Shown piece by piece: positions 1 to 13,162 of a DNA stretch of 64,000 nucleotides. Positions within the stretch are counted from its first letter, which is position 1, and every line of letters begins with the position of its first letter. Under the pieces are notes generated by a model. That model was not told where the DNA came from. It saw nothing but the letters and a program-made list of their open reading frames with translations, and did no database searches. The DNA is from Chelydra serpentina. Lineage: Eukaryota; Chordata; Testudines; Chelydridae. Made by a program: the position numbers and the translations under genes. The stretch is from positions 24,519,501 through 24,583,500 of the forward strand of contig JBAIAC010000026.1 in NCBI GenBank assembly GCA_037349315.1. The letters are read 5' to 3'.

Positions 1-439
1 TTCATATGCCCACATTTTCACTGTGTATATGTTACATGTCCTCCTGTCCTGTGGATACCAGAGGTGCAAAGATAGAGGATGATAAAGTGAAATATCACCA
101 TAAACTTGTCTCCTTTGCAGAGCAAAACTTGAAAACGTTTGTACGCAGGCTCGTACACTTTTTTAGTATAAAATAAGCAATGATAAATACTTTTTAAATT
201 TAAATGGGGGCAGTTCAAACAGCATTAGAATGGGAGATAGCAAAATATATATAGTTAGATATAGAATAAATATCATTTTATGAAGTTAATTTGCACTTCC
301 ATTAACTGTTACTCAATTTACCTGTTTACATGCAGATTTTATAATAAAGTTATTTCCTGTTATACTACTATTAGGCTGTGTTTTTCTCATAGCAAGCACA
401 AAGTGACAGTATTTTTCTGTTACTGTTTACTGGACAAAA
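1..439. other. Upstream sequence, nothing recognised
   Basis: AT-rich sequence with only short chance reading frames. I see no exon, RNA gene or repeat that I can name. Confidence 0.5.
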
Positions 440-612
440 AAGGGCTTGTCTACATAGACTTTCATGACTAGGGTTTCTGAGTAACATCCCGAGCCAGACA
501 ATCTTATTTCAGAATAAGATTTTTGCTGATACAGACTAACATTGCTATTGCTCTGAAACCTGTCAATAAGTGCATTAAACTAAAATGGAATAAGTGTCCA
601 GACAAGGAGTTA
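440..612. mobile_element. Possible miniature element (GGGCTTGTCTACA end) with a PLE tail inside
   Basis: The left end AGGGCTTGTCTACATAGAC resembles the end of the element at 46636-46875. The right end GTGTCCAGACAAGGAG is a weak inverted match. A Penelope-type tail lies in the middle at 518-561. The limits are approximate because no clean target duplication was found. Confidence 0.35.
518..561 (+). mobile_element. Penelope-like element 3' tail fragment
   Basis: The segment TTTTGCTGATACAGACTAAC followed by ATTGCTATTGCTCTGAAACC is the same 3' tail as at 63845-63887 and as the end of the PLE at 44693-45484. Only the extreme 3' end is present, as expected for a strongly 5'-truncated retrocopy. 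Confidence 0.6.
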
Positions 613-2514
613 ACCAGGAACATTCTCGTCTGGTATAAATAGATGTGAATAGATTGGTGCAGATGTACACCAGATAAGATTCTGGGTTTTAAAATGGATG
701 TCATTCATTCTGAATTAAGAGTATGATAAATATGTATAATGGATTTATTCTTTTACAGAGATCCTTGGCCACATAAATAGACCCATTTATTTCAGTAGAA
801 CTACTCATGTCAGGGCCTCTTCCTTGACCTGTTTAAGGTGTCAAAACTCAAATGAGCTTCAATAGGAGCAGGAATAAGCCTGCTGTGTAAAACCTTTAGC
901 CAGATGCAAATCTTATCTACATAGATATATTGACATTCATGCTGTGCTACTCCTAAGGTGCTTTATGGCCTTACATTGTGTTAAAGGAGCAAATGAGCTT
1001 CATTTTTTCCCTGTTGGGAACTGTCCTGTTGCAGAAGAGGCAGATCAGAGAAATCTCTGAGCAGTTCTGCTAAGACTCAGCTCAGAAGCATTGTGGCTAA
1101 TATGATAACATGCCATTCTGGTTTATAGTGCTGTTACCACTTACTTTGTGTTCTTTTTGCTTCATTATTTGTGTCTCTTTTTTCCCCCCTATTGATGAGA
1201 TTAGATGGCTTGTCTAGCTGTCTTAATAAATCACTTGTTGCATCAGTTTTAGTTTCCAGGTATAGAACTTACTCATGTAAATTCATAACTCCCCCTCTGA
1301 CCAAAACACTCTTCCTGTTCTCTTATTTCCCTTACCTCCCATCTAGCATGATATTTTCAAAAGAGCATTAAACTTACACTCAAACTTTCATGCCCAAGAT
1401 TTTGTATGGTGATTTTTACTTTTTCCACATACAGAATAACTATTGCATATCAATTCCACCTTGCTGCTGGATCCTGTTAGTACTCACAAGCTAAATAGGA
1501 GATCTCCAAGGAAAAGCCAGGTACTGCAGGAAGAGGAATCAGCACTTTTGTAGGTGGCAGTCTTTGCTCAGAATCTGTAGTGAATCAATGTTCCAGCATG
1601 GTGCTAGGAGGCATCAACTCCTGGGTCATACATAAAACCAAGCTATTGAACACTTGTAGCTTGTAAAGAGCCAATGACAATCTTCATAAGAGGTGTTAAC
1701 CATGGTGTTCTGGTGTCCAACTCAGGTGATTCCATGCATTTCCTTAACTCTTCCCCCTGAAATTTTAACTTAATGCAGTGAAAAGTACTGCATTCAACTA
1801 TGGTCACTATCATCTAACCCTGCTCAAGGGTGGCAAAACAGCTGCATCTATTTACTCTGGAGCTTTAACTCTGCTGCAAAACGTCCCAAGTCCCATGAAC
1901 ATGCTGTGGCACAGAATCTGAGTTTGTTTCCCTTGGACTCAATGCCAAAGCTACAAAGTGACTACCTAGGTTTTATGAACTTTGCTCTTTTAGTCACCTT
2001 GTGCTTCCAGAATGACCCCTGAAGGGTTGATTGTCAGATTTTATTCTTTGTAAGACACACTAGATACAGTCGCTTCATTGAATATGGGCTCTGAATTCCA
2101 TTTTTAGCAAATATAAGGAATATGCTGCAAACTCAGTTTAGAATTTGGGGTCTCACAATGTATTATGATTGTCACTCTTCATGCTACAACATGAATGTGG
2201 CTGCAAAGCCTCCTGCAGGTCATGGTTAATAGTTGTGCTCATGAATACTGTGCATTGTAAATCAGACATTTTTGGAATTCATGAATTCACAAGAATGGAT
2301 TCTGGACAACTCTTAAACTTGACATTTATGAACACCCTGGTGGAGATTTTATAACACACTAAGTATTTAATTGTTTATAGAGAGAGCATTGTCACATGGT
2401 AGAACTATATGAAACAACTTGAGTCAGTCTAAAGAGACCATGACTAGTCTAATCTTCACCCTTGATGAAATTGTACAATATTTATTCTAAATACTCATTG
2501 TCTATTTGTTATGT
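613..2514. other. Upstream sequence, nothing recognised
   Basis: There is no open frame of note and no repeat I can name. Tracts of ordinary mixed composition fill the stretch. Confidence 0.5.
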
Positions 2515-2590
2515 TTGTTCAGGGTTTAGCACAATGGATCCCAATTCATGACTGGGCCCCTTCAGTAATTATTAATAGTAATCTAATCCC
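2515..2590 (+). repeat. Old dispersed repeat tail (LINE or SINE type)
   Basis: The phrase TTTAGCACAATGGATCCC, followed by CATGACTGGGCCCC and ATTATTAATAGTA, recurs in reverse orientation at 6540-6632. It looks like the 3' tail of an old amniote retroposon. I cannot assign the family from sequence alone. Confidence 0.4.
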
Positions 2591-3191
2591 AATTATAGGA
2601 AAATTAACAGTAGAATTACTGTTTTCTAGGGATAATACTTCTGGGATCAATGAAATAAAACAAAGTTCCTCCAGCCTCATGTCATTAGGTGGAACTTTCA
2701 ATTGTACCTACATTAGGTGCCCAACTCTCACTGAATGTCAATAAGAACTGGGTTCCCAATTCTATTAAATGCCTTGGAAAATTCCACCCCCATCTTTAAG
2801 AGTATCAGTATCTCTCATTTTTTTGCACTTTGAGATCTGCAATTGGAAAGTGAGCTTGGAATGCTAGTGTTAGTGTGTGTGAAAATCTAGTGCCTAGGAA
2901 AGTTACCAGAAAGATTTGCAGGAAGCAAAGTCTTCTGCTTATTTTCAGAGCACACACAACATGGGCAGTGGTGCTGCAAGCTTTCCTGAACCACTTTGCC
3001 AAGGTACATCAGCCCTGACTTTGAGGGACAGCCTTTAGGATAGGACGGTCATTCAGTCTCCACACCCATTTCAGCCTCTGCCTTTTTGCAGACTGCCAAC
3101 TAGAGGGCCTCTTACTATTGGGTGGTGGTGCCTTGTGGGTTGTTGGCATAATTACAATTGTTCACAGTGGATTTATCAGCACCTTCGATGG

Positions 3192-3319
3192 CAGGGATGC
3201 TGGAACAATTTGTACAGTGGAGGTGCTGAGAGCCATTGAACCAGAACGGAGAACCCTGTATATGATGGAAAGCGCTTCAAGGCAGGGGTGAGGCAGCATC
3301 CCTAGTTCCAGCACCTATG
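3192..3319. mobile_element. 128-bp non-autonomous hAT-type element
   Basis: It starts CAGGGATGCTGGAACA and ends TTCCAGCACCTATG, so the ends are inverted repeats (TGCTGGAAC and GTTCCAGCA). The flanks are TTCGATGG (3184-3191) and TTCTATGG (3320-3327), an 8-bp target duplication with one change. It has no coding capacity. The 8-bp duplication and CAGGG start indicate the hAT superfamily. Confidence 0.7.
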
Positions 3320-3647
3320 TTCTATGGTGGAAGGAAAGTCTAATATCCAATCTACATCTGATCCTGATAACATGTAAACAAAATGAAGTCTCAAATTATT
3401 ATTATTAAAATAACAGTGTAACTTTACAATAGGAAAGATGCTAAACAAGTATAATTTCTTTACCATACCAAAAATATTTACAATAGAAAGAGTCAAATCC
3501 CTGGGTGCTTTATTATTCCCTAAATGCCCATTTCTTGGGTAAATTGTAGCATCATCAAATAGTTTCACTCAAGAATATTTTCTCAAAAAAGGGTTCTAAA
3601 GTCATCCCACCATCACTACAGGGAAGTGGTAGAACATGGTTATGATC

Positions 3648-3855
3648 AGGGCTTAAATTCTCAAACACTATATGCCAGAGCTTCCCATGCTCCCTCCCCA
3701 CATTTGGGGCTCCGGGCTTCAGCTGCACACAGGAGGTCTCAGGGCTTTAGCCCCATGGGAGAGAGGGGCACGCCAGGGCTCGGGGCTGTAGCCCCACAGG
3801 TTTAAAAATATTTACCAGAGCTCTGCTCCGGACAGCTCTGGCTGAATTTAAGCCC
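3648..3855. mobile_element. 208-bp non-autonomous hAT-type element with perfect 8-bp duplication
   Basis: The inverted ends are AGGGCTTAAATTC and GAATTTAAGCCC. The target duplication TTATGATC is perfect (3640-3647 and 3856-3863). The interior is GC-rich and has no reading frame. The element at 15471-15716 seems to be an older relative. Confidence 0.8.
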
Positions 3856-3863
3856 TTATGATC

Positions 3864-6539
3864 CTTCTTCAGTGAAAAAGAATCAACAGTGAGCTAAGGA
3901 TTAAGAACCCAAAGGAATGCTCACCAGGAGTTCAATTAAGGTAGGATAATATGACACTGAAGTACAATGGCCAATTCTATTTTAAAAAATGATGTACAGT
4001 GTAGCCACACATACTGGTACATCTCCAAGATCTCACTGCATCTCTATTCCAAAAAAAAAAGATGCTGTCTAATTAACGTTGTCTAGTATTTTATGTGTTA
4101 TTCTCCATCATTCCTAGGACAATTTGGTTTCCTTTTAAATAAAAATAACCATACCTTGCCAGTATTGACATTTTTTGAACATTTAAAACAAAATTTCCAC
4201 TTTAAAAATTTAAAGAGTTCGAGTGGTTTGAACTGCCCCCTACTCAATGACAGTTTACACCTCGAAGGAGAGAAAAAGAGATCTGATATTTATCCCTAAA
4301 TAAAGTTATACTGAAACACTATTTAAAAATCAAAGGGGGGAAGAGCTGATTCAGTTTAGAAGCCTACACAAAGTTCTAGCGCTCTGCTTTAGGAGGCACA
4401 GCTATTGACTTTTTACCTTCCCACAAGTATCATGCCCCTAATAATTACATATCCTGAAAACTGTCACTCCCCCCCCAGTGGATTTGGTACCACCAAAGAC
4501 AGAAACGGATGGAGAACATTTAAAGGATTTCTCTCGTCTTATTCTCTTTTTTCTTTGTCTCCTCAAACTGTTCTTTTTAAAATAATCAGCTGGAAACCAA
4601 TTGGGAGCTGGCAAACTTTTTCTATTTCCCATATCATATTACATAACATGAGCAGTAAAAGATCGGACTCTGACATAAATTTGGCAAAGAGAATGAGCCC
4701 AAGAACATGTATTTTATATATAAAATATCGGTTTTCCCTTCCTCCTAAAAAACCAGTTCCACTCAGCCCCAAAATGGTGTCAGAGTAGCTAATGGTCAGA
4801 GCTTGAGGAGTGGGATCTGTGCCCTGATGTCCCCCACTCAGAAGAGCCTACACTTTGCAGATGCCATGGCAGAGGAACAGGATGAGCGTTCTCACCTCAG
4901 GCTGAACTATTGCCATGTGCTCTGCTTAACAACACATCTAGAAGCTTCAGCTAGTAGAAAATATCGCTGGATGAATTAAATTGGTCAGGCCAAAGGGAGC
5001 ACATCACTTCTGTGCTCTGGCCTGGCTTTTCATACATTTCTAGATGCAATGCATGTAGCAGAGGATTATCTAGAAAGTTGTAAATAGCCTTTGCTGTCTA
5101 ACACTGAGGCTGCCTCCTCTTGTTGCATCTTTTCTAGTTAGCTGCAAAGCTCGTTGAAGTTATTATAAGGATTGTGGTATTTCCTGACTTTATTGTGCTT
5201 AACAAAGTTAACAGTTGCTTTTACAAGTGGAATTTATATTCAGCTCAAAATGACTTGATACATTATGAGGCATCCTAGCAAAGATCTTTTCCCTACCTCC
5301 CAAGATCCAGGGTGTTATTAAAAAGAAACCCAAGCCCCCTAAACAATCAAACAAAACGTGGCTGAACTAGAACCTACAATGCATTTTAAAAGCAAACCAA
5401 CTCACATGAACTCCATTTTAAGTCAATAACATTGCAGTGCTGGAATTGGTAATGAGGTCTATCCATCGACCTGCTTCAGTACAAACAATAGTGAAATGCT
5501 CTTTTGATATGTCAAATGTTAAGCTAGTACCTTGCAAGTATCTCAGTTGGTTGACTCCCCTTTAACACATGCTCAGCATTTTATCCTGACATCCCCTATA
5601 TCTTTCCACTCGCCATTGTTACATACGGTCACTTTTGCAGCAGTAGCTCTGTGGGAGCAGGAGAGTGACACTCCCCTGCTGCTACAAAAATTACTGAAAA
5701 ACATTAGCTGTCAACAGTTGCAATAAGAACTGGGTCCCCCAGCCCATTGTTTTACATAATAAAGTTTAGATAAAAATGTCAGATTTTGCTGTACATCCGT
5801 TCATGATTAAGACAGCATAGCAAATTAAATTACTCTCTCCTTGAATGTCAGGGGTCCTGGGTGCTTACAAGGCAATGGGGGAATGGTAGACTTGTAGCCA
5901 ATCTGTTGATGGATAGGGATGGAGCGTTTAATAATTAATGCAATCTGACATCCGATCCTTCCCTCATTTTTACCCTAAGTCCACTCTGCAGTGGAAATCT
6001 TTTAGGCCATTGTTGCATATGCTCTTTTGCACTCACTGTTCACAGAATGGTTTATACTGTACTATTGTGGTTCAGCCAGGCTACCCAGTCCAACTTGGAA
6101 AATATGCTTAGAAGCTTGACATTAGATCCTAAAGAAACGCTATCAGGTCACAGTTAGGAGCAGTAGATTTTTAATTTATTTAAAAAAAATTCCAATTAAA
6201 ACATTTTATTCAACAAATCAACGTTTCTCTGCAGGATTTGCAACCCACACATTGAAGCCTTGTGCTAGTCCAGGAGAATCTGGAAATGGGAACGGACTAC
6301 AAAAATACAAAACTGGTTAGTGTCTATCAATCTATATACCATGGTCTCATCTCTATTATCTGAGCAGCTGGTCTCTATTCACTGCCCAGGCTGAAATGCA
6401 AAGACATCACCATGCAGAAGTAGTGAAAAGTAGATTAGGCTTTTTAATTCTTTCAGTACAAATAAGAAGGTTTTACTTGTAACATAGGTAAGGAAATAGA
6501 ATTATATGAATACACATGTAGTGCGTGCATGCAAGGAGT
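3864..6539. other. Upstream sequence, nothing recognised
   Basis: The longest frame (127 codons at 4405-4788) shows no known domain, and its codon use gives no sign of a gene. Two stretches with AATAAGAACTGGGT (2733 and 5723) hint at an old dispersed repeat. Confidence 0.45.
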
Positions 6540-6632
6540 CCTAGTGATGGACCAGGAACCCACTGTGCTAGGAGCTGCCCAAACAGAACAAACAGAACCC
6601 CTGCCCTAAAGAGCTTACAATACAAGAGCTAA
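6540..6632 (-). repeat. Old dispersed repeat tail, reverse copy
   Basis: Read on the minus strand it gives GCTCCTAGCACAGTGGGTTC and CTGGTCCATCACTAGG, the same family as 2515-2590. An AAAGAGCTTACAA block typical of such tails follows. The family is unassigned. Confidence 0.4.
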
Positions 6633-9600
6633 TGTGGACATGATACCACAGTCACAGGAAGCAGCACAAGAGCCTGATAGAATATGTGTTTCTTTATACT
6701 TGGTAAGAATAAAAATGATCCAGTTATGGTCTGGCTGGAACTGAGCTTCATGCTGAACTAGAAGGTATCCAAAGGGGTACATTAAGTTACTTCTATGTCC
6801 TCTCTTCCACCTTGCCCCCAAATCCCAAGTCTGCATGGCTAGACCCCAGTGTAAAATGGAGCCACCTCAAGTAGGGTTGCCGTCTTTCGAATGGCTGGTA
6901 ACCAGACTCCTGAGGCCTCACCACCTGCTCTGCTTTCCCGCCCTAGATAAAAAAAACAACTGATCAGGTCTTGTCAAATGGCACCTGGACACAAGCTGAA
7001 ACCCAGACTTCCCAGGTGAAAACTAGAAAACAGATGGCAACCCAAACCTCAAGACTGTGCTACTTTACACATGACATGCCTGGTGAGATCCCTGGCTGCT
7101 AAACTCCCTCCTGGGAACCCAGGCAAAGGATATGCTGGTCATACTGTGTGCTATGAGAAAGCCAGCACAAGAGCCACTATATTAAACCTACGCTATTGGG
7201 GAATTTGTCTGTGAAGCAGGGAATTCTCTGCTAGACAGTTAAACCTTCTAGTAGACTGCTTAGCACTGCTGGAGTTGTCACTGCTTTGTAAACAAAGTTT
7301 TTGGAATGTCCCATTTAACAAACAAACAAACAAACAGTTCTTGTGTTTCTTTTTCATGGTTAAGTTAGTACAGTACACACAGCTTTAACACTTTCAAATA
7401 AATGGGGTGCAAAGGTCAAATTAATATTAAATTCAAGGAATAAGTGGCAGTGGTCAAGCCAATAACAGCTCCTGCAGAACACCATCTCATTCAATGCACA
7501 TTTTGCAAGGCACACATATTCACCGGATAGCTAAGTCAGCCATGCATGCATAACACAACCTAACTGTACTACAAAGCATAGCTAATTAAATGTCAGATCG
7601 AAGACTGAAATGGATAAATCCCTGAAAGTAAGGATATAGTATGGAAACACTCAACAACACACCTTTACTCCTAATGATCTCCAATGTTTCCTTTGCACTA
7701 ACATTCATCTTGAATTATCATTCATGATTAAGGCCTAGTCCCGCTCCCAATTAAATCAATGACAAGACTCCCACGGTTTTATGGGAGTTTAAAAGAGAAG
7801 GTATGTTGTTTTCTAAAAATTTCATGAATTCCCAAAATACTAACAGATTTGTGACGAACAATTTCATACCCAGCTTTTGGAAAATGAGCTGTAAATTAAA
7901 TGCGCAGTTAACCTCTAGGGATCCTGGTTAGTGATTGGTACATTTTAAATTATAAAGTAAATAATTAACCACCAGGCCTTTATTATTTCACTCTCAGTGT
8001 TATGCTCTGCCCTTCAAGGAACATGATGAGGTAAGGAACACTTTCCTTTTATCAAGAAAAGCATGGAATAGGTTAGATTTTTCATCCCCCTGCCAAGATT
8101 AAGAGCTAGATTGTGAACTCCTTACTCACGCTGGTCCCACTGAAGGGATGTGTATCCCCCCTTGCCAAGGGTAAGGCAGTCGCAGTCTGGCCTTCTGAAA
8201 GCGACCCCTAAAGCTAGCAGATTTTGTCTGGATTTTAGGTTCTGAAGCTTCTTGTTTTGCAAACATGCTTAGAAACATGCTAACAAAGTATTAAAGTGGG
8301 GGATGTGATGGTGAGCAAATGTCAAACAGAAAAAACAAACTGCTGACAATTTTTGGAAGGGGTGGAAACGGACTATTGTAAAAGGCAAGTTACTATTCTG
8401 GCATAAACTTCAGATCTTTCTTGGGTAAAGGTTTTGAACATTTATTAGATTAACAAACCAATATTGTTAGTTTGATTTTATAAGTGTTTGTGCATTAGGA
8501 TTTTAGTTTTGCGCTAGAAGTGATTCATTAAGGTGGCAAACTAATCAGAAATCAAAGCTAAATAAAAAAATCACATTTGTTTTAACTGGAATTTCTCTTT
8601 TAATGACTTCTGTCAGAGCTTTGGATGTAAAACAAGGACAAAATGTTTTTATCACAATGCTAAGGGAAGCCATGTTGGGGGTAAAAAAAAAAAAAAAAAG
8701 TAAACATAAAAATGGTGAAATTAGACAAATATGCTGAGGGCACGTTAGAGATTTAAGGGGAAAATACATAAAAAGAGTCAGAAGCTAAATATTGGGAAGT
8801 GCTGAGCAACTCTGATTGGAGTCAATAGTCAGGGGTGCTCAGCAGCTCTCAGGATTTGACCCCATATGACCAAATGCAAGGGCAAACCAGTCCACAGTCC
8901 CTTGCCTGAGTAACCTGACTGAGCACTGGATAACCATGGGCAGAGGGGAGGGGGAAAGTGACAACAGACATGGTCTGTGGGGACTATGATAGCCTGATGC
9001 TTCTACGCAGGGGATGGACTCAAGTGTCTATGCAGCAATCAGACCTCTGGCTTCACCCCAGCCCCAGAGATATTGTTTCAGGGACAGGGAAGGAACAAGT
9101 GGACCAATAGGCAGTAGAATACCCCTCTGAAGGCAGTCAGTCAGGAGTATAATACGACCCCAGACTCCCCTGTTCCCAACACCATATTCAAAAAGATAGA
9201 GTCTTGCTCCCAGTCTAGGGCAGAGGTTACTTTTTCCTGCTAACCCAAGGAGCAGAGTCAGCAGGCTCGGATACACATGGAGCTGCTTGGGTTGGGGACA
9301 GGAAATAAAAGGGTCACTTGCATTAACGCCTCGCCCTTGAGCTACTCCCAGCAGACGCTGGTGCCCCCAGCTCCACCCTCATGCACCCACTGAAGGGTTG
9401 GTCAGTCTGGAGTGCAGCTGCTTTATTCAGTTATAAGGAGCTTATCTATCCCTTACTGCTGCATAAGCCAGGGTCTGCATTTAGCGCAGATAAATGATGG
9501 GAGCTTTGATGGAGAGTAAGCGAATGAGGGGGCTCTGTGTTGCCAGAATGTTTTTCTTCACAGCTCATGCATCGCGGGAGGTTTTCTATACTGCGTATTT

Positions 9601-10160
9601 CAAAGGGCCCCCTAAGAAACAACAAGCTATTTTTAATTCACCGACCGCAAGACTCATTTTCCAAACAGGGAGGGTAGAGGTTTAACTAAGACTCAGAGGG
9701 TTACTAACATCCATTTCAGGGAACAAATTCGAGATCAGGTTTGTAAATCTTTGGGATGAAGTTTAGGCATCTTCCTAGACTTTACCTTGAATTCATCATT
9801 AGGGGGTTGTGAGGAAAGCTGTCAAAACTGTACAAACATCTTCAACATTTTACATGACACTGAATGTGGCTTGTTAGGGTCACTTGGTGTATAATGGACT
9901 AAGTAGATGCAGAGCATTTTAATTTTCCTGTTTCTTTCAACTTTAGATTTTTCCACAAGGATGAACAATCCTAATATAAAACTTACTATTTTAACATCAT
10001 TATATGGGCAGTGACAGGGAAAGGAGTAACTTTATTTCAAAATGTATGCCCCTACTTTGCAGCTCCTTACTCTTGTGAGTAGTGCTTATGCAAGTAATCT
10101 CATTGAAATAATTGGCCAAACCCTGTTTCTAGTAAAACCAGGGTAAATCAGTGGATTTAG
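6633..10160. other. Upstream sequence with short simple repeats
   Basis: There is no exon or RNA gene. It holds a short (AAAC)n tract near 7317-7336, a poly-A run at about 8682-8699 and a fragment of a palindromic repeat near 8800-8865. Confidence 0.45.
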
Positions 10161-10270
10161 GTCCTGATCCTGGAAAGACGAAAAACATCCTTAACCTCAT
10201 GCACTATATCAATGGGACTACCCACAGCGTGTGAAGTTAAACATGTTTAAATCTTTGCAGGATTGGGGCT
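10161..10270. repeat. Palindromic (foldback) repeat
   Basis: The left end GTCCTGATCCTGGAAAGAC and right end TCTTTGCAGGATTGGGGC are inverted copies around a centre with AATGGGACTA. It belongs to the family also seen at 13036-13162 and 17880-18038. Confidence 0.6.
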
Positions 10271-10766
10271 GTACTCATGCTGTGCAATGGGGTAACCGAA
10301 AGCAGAATTTGGCCTAGGGAGGCTGTTTGTGTAAGTAGCACTCCTGTGACGATATGGTATGTTTGCAGGACCAGGCACTATATTTTGAACTGGAATAAAA
10401 CCAAATACTGCAGGCATCACTCTGGGGAAAGTCTGAACAAGGCAAGGATACTTCAGTTTATACCCCTGTCCTGCGTCACCAAATTGCTGCTTTTATTTTA
10501 CCCTAATCCTTTTTTATGGGGGGTGTGGAAAGGGGAGGATTTATCAGGTACACATCACCAGGACAAGGACGAGAACTTCAAATTAATCTATACCAAATTA
10601 AACATTGTTTCTCAGAATAGTCACTGCAAATATAGTTCTGCATAGTACATTAAAATGGTTAAAAAAATCATTAAGAAATGGTTAAATCATCGACTCAGCA
10701 AATGAATGTAATGGTAGACTGAACTTTACAAAGGAGAACTAGGCCATGATTCAGCATTAGGGGAGT

Positions 10767-11061
10767 CAGGGTTGCCAACTCTCCCTGTTTTATCATAAAT
10801 CTGGCAATACATGGCGTTTTCCTTCAAGCCCCAACTCCTGGAGACAAGTGATTTGTGAGACACACAGCTTTCTAGGCCCCATCGATGCGGAGAAAAGCAT
10901 GAAAATGTGACTTGAATGAACCTCAAAAGGCAGAAAATAAACCAACAAAAAACCAACCCCCCCCCCAATCACTCTTAGACATACTAAAATAAATAATTTT
11001 AATCTCATAATATTTTGGTTCCTGACTCATGATTTTTAAACATTTGGGGTTGGCAATACTG
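10767..11061. mobile_element. 295-bp hAT-like miniature element (CAGGGTTGCCAAC ends)
   Basis: The ends are CAGGGTTGCCAACTCT and GGGGTTGGCAATACTG, which are inverted repeats. The interior has ATCATGAG-type and GCCCCAACTCCTGGAG blocks. Related copies are at 28575-28830 and 42738-43061. No clear target duplication remains. Confidence 0.6.
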
Positions 11062-11134
11062 AGGATTTTTGCAATAATTAGTAGAAAGTGTCCATTTTCA
11101 TTCAAGAGAGAATATAAACTCAGTTAAAAAAAAA

Positions 11135-11374
11135 GAACTAGATACATTCATAGAGGATAGGTCCATCAATGTCTATTAGCCAGGATGGGCAGGGGTGGTG
11201 TCCCTAGCCTCTGTTTGCCAGAAGCTAGAAATGGGTGACGGGATGGATCACTTGATGATTACCTGTTCTGTTCATTCCCTCTGGGGCACCTGGCATTGGC
11301 CACTGTCTGAAGACAGGATATTGGGCTAGAGGGACCTTTGGGCTGACCCAATATGGCCATTCTTATGTTCTTTA
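11135..11374 (+). mobile_element. CR1 LINE 3' untranslated tail
   Basis: The segment carries TATTAGCCAGGATGGGCAGG, a GGGATGGATCACTTGATGAT block and an end GGCCATTCTTATGTTCTT. This is the 3' region of a CR1 subfamily common in turtles. The coding part is missing (5'-truncated). Confidence 0.7.
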
Positions 11375-12214
11375 GCTCACTGCTGTTCCAAATTACACCA
11401 AAGTAAATCACCACAGTGATTCAGTACATTATGAAGTGTACCATTCATTCTGTACCCATCAGTGGCTCCTCAACAGGAGAGAGGACAACCTACGGTAGAC
11501 CTACGTTGGATCTTAGGGCTTCGCCAATGTTCTAACTGGAGAGATGGTTATGCTCTTACCCACTGCCAGTTGGAAAAAGGAAAGAAAAGTTTGACAGAGC
11601 TGCAGTACATCACACATTCTCTCCCTATTTTGGAGGTCTGGGTTTTGCTTTCATTTATGTAAATTATTGACAGATATTAAATTATGAAGATTTTAGAGAT
11701 TTTATGGCATAAAATAATCCCATATCATTTAGAATTTTGTCCCATGTATGTGCCCTCACCTCTAGGGTTGCCCCTCATGCCTGGGCACCATGTTTCAGGG
11801 AACTTCATGTCTTGTACTCCCCTCAGTGGGCACTTCCTTGGCTGTAATGGCCAGTCCCAGCCACTGTCTTCTCCTCACGCCTTCTGTAGGAGTTCTGTAG
11901 CTCAGCCTTCTGGCCAAGTCACACAACAGTTAACTCCCCATCTGGGGTAACAAAAAAAGATCCAACTTAAATTGCAAATCAAATGCTCAGACTAATAGTC
12001 TTCTGCCCTTCTCAGGTACCACTGAAGTCCTGGCTTCTCCACCACTTCACCTGGCCCCTGCAGAGCCTCCCTTATCTTGCTTCTTCCCCAGCTGCTTCCT
12101 TTTGCCAGGGACTCCAGCAGTTTATCTTTGATGATCGCCTCACTTCATTTAGGGCCTATCACCGAGTTCCCCACAGGAATCTACTCTGCTCTGCTCCCTG
12201 TGAGTGAGTGAGTG

Positions 12215-12217
<3 letters not shown>
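11375..12217. other. Upstream sequence, nothing recognised
   Basis: A pyrimidine-rich stretch from about 11750 on may be an unclassified repeat, possibly an LTR, but I found no paired ends or duplication. Confidence 0.4.

Positions 12218-12256
<39 letters not shown>
12207..12256 (+). repeat. Microsatellite (GTGA)n then (TC)n
   Basis: Four to five GTGA units are followed by about 18 TC units. Confidence 0.95.
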
Positions 12257-12258
<2 letters not shown>

Positions 12259-13035
12259 TTGGCAGGCCCTGTGGGTAACAGCCTGACTATCTCGGGCTCT
12301 GCCCAGAGGGAAACTTCCTTCCAGGGCCTGCCTGAGCTCCCATCTCTGTTTAAACAGTGCTCACCCTGCTTCAACACCACTGACTGGGTTCAGCCTTTCT
12401 AATTAAACATCATTTCACCCAACTGGGCCCACTAATTAGCTTTTATTTTGCCAGCTCACAAATGAGGGATAGCTGCTAAATCATGGGCAAAGCTGAGCCC
12501 AGTTTGCCTCAAAGGGCAGGCCAGCTATGACAGGGACCAATGATTAACAAATAAAGTGGGTAAAATCCTGGCCTCTTTGCTATTGATTTCAATGGGGCCA
12601 GAACATCACCCAATGATCTTATATTTTCCTTGCAGTCCCAGATGTAATAAAGCCTGATTTTGTATTCCTTGCAGGATTGGGTGTATACAATCTCCAAGCC
12701 CTGTTTTAGAGCAGGGGGCAGGGAGAAAGAAGTTTATTTTTTAAAATTAAGGTTTGTGAAAATGAGGAAAGAGCTGAACTTATGAATAGGAAGCATCTGA
12801 TATTTCTTGTTCTTGCTCTGTGTTTTGGGCAAGAATGTTTTGACAGATGCATGCACCCAAACAGAGCAACTGAGAAAATGAACCCAGCAAAGATTTGATG
12901 ATTAGTTTTGTTGCAACAGTCTTGAATATTTGAAGGATCTAAATATGAAACTATGTTTCTATGTCTGGTAGGCAATAAACAACAACAAAAAGTAGTGTAA
13001 AGCTCTTGACTTTATTTGATTAAAAATAGAAACTA
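12257..13035. other. Upstream sequence, part of a foldback repeat
   Basis: Apart from a degraded palindromic repeat near 12560-12690 (end TTGCAGGATTGGGTG), nothing was recognised. Confidence 0.4.
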
Positions 13036-13162
13036 AGGCCCCAATCCTGCAAAGATGTGCCATATGCACTGCTTAACTTTACTCACATGAATAGTCCCAC
13101 TGAATTCAACAGCACTATGCATGTGAGTAAAGTTACATCTCAGTGTTTCCAGGACCAGGATA
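13036..13162. repeat. Palindromic (foldback) repeat
   Basis: The left arm has CCCCAATCCTGCAAAGATG and ACTTTACTCACATGAATAGT. The right arm has GCATGTGAGTAAAGTTACAT and CAGGACCAGGAT. The arms are inverted copies able to fold into one long hairpin. Confidence 0.65.

Noticed and set aside
4405..4788. 127-codon frame upstream of CDH16
   Set aside because: No recognisable domain, no splice context, and the composition is like the surrounding intergenic sequence.
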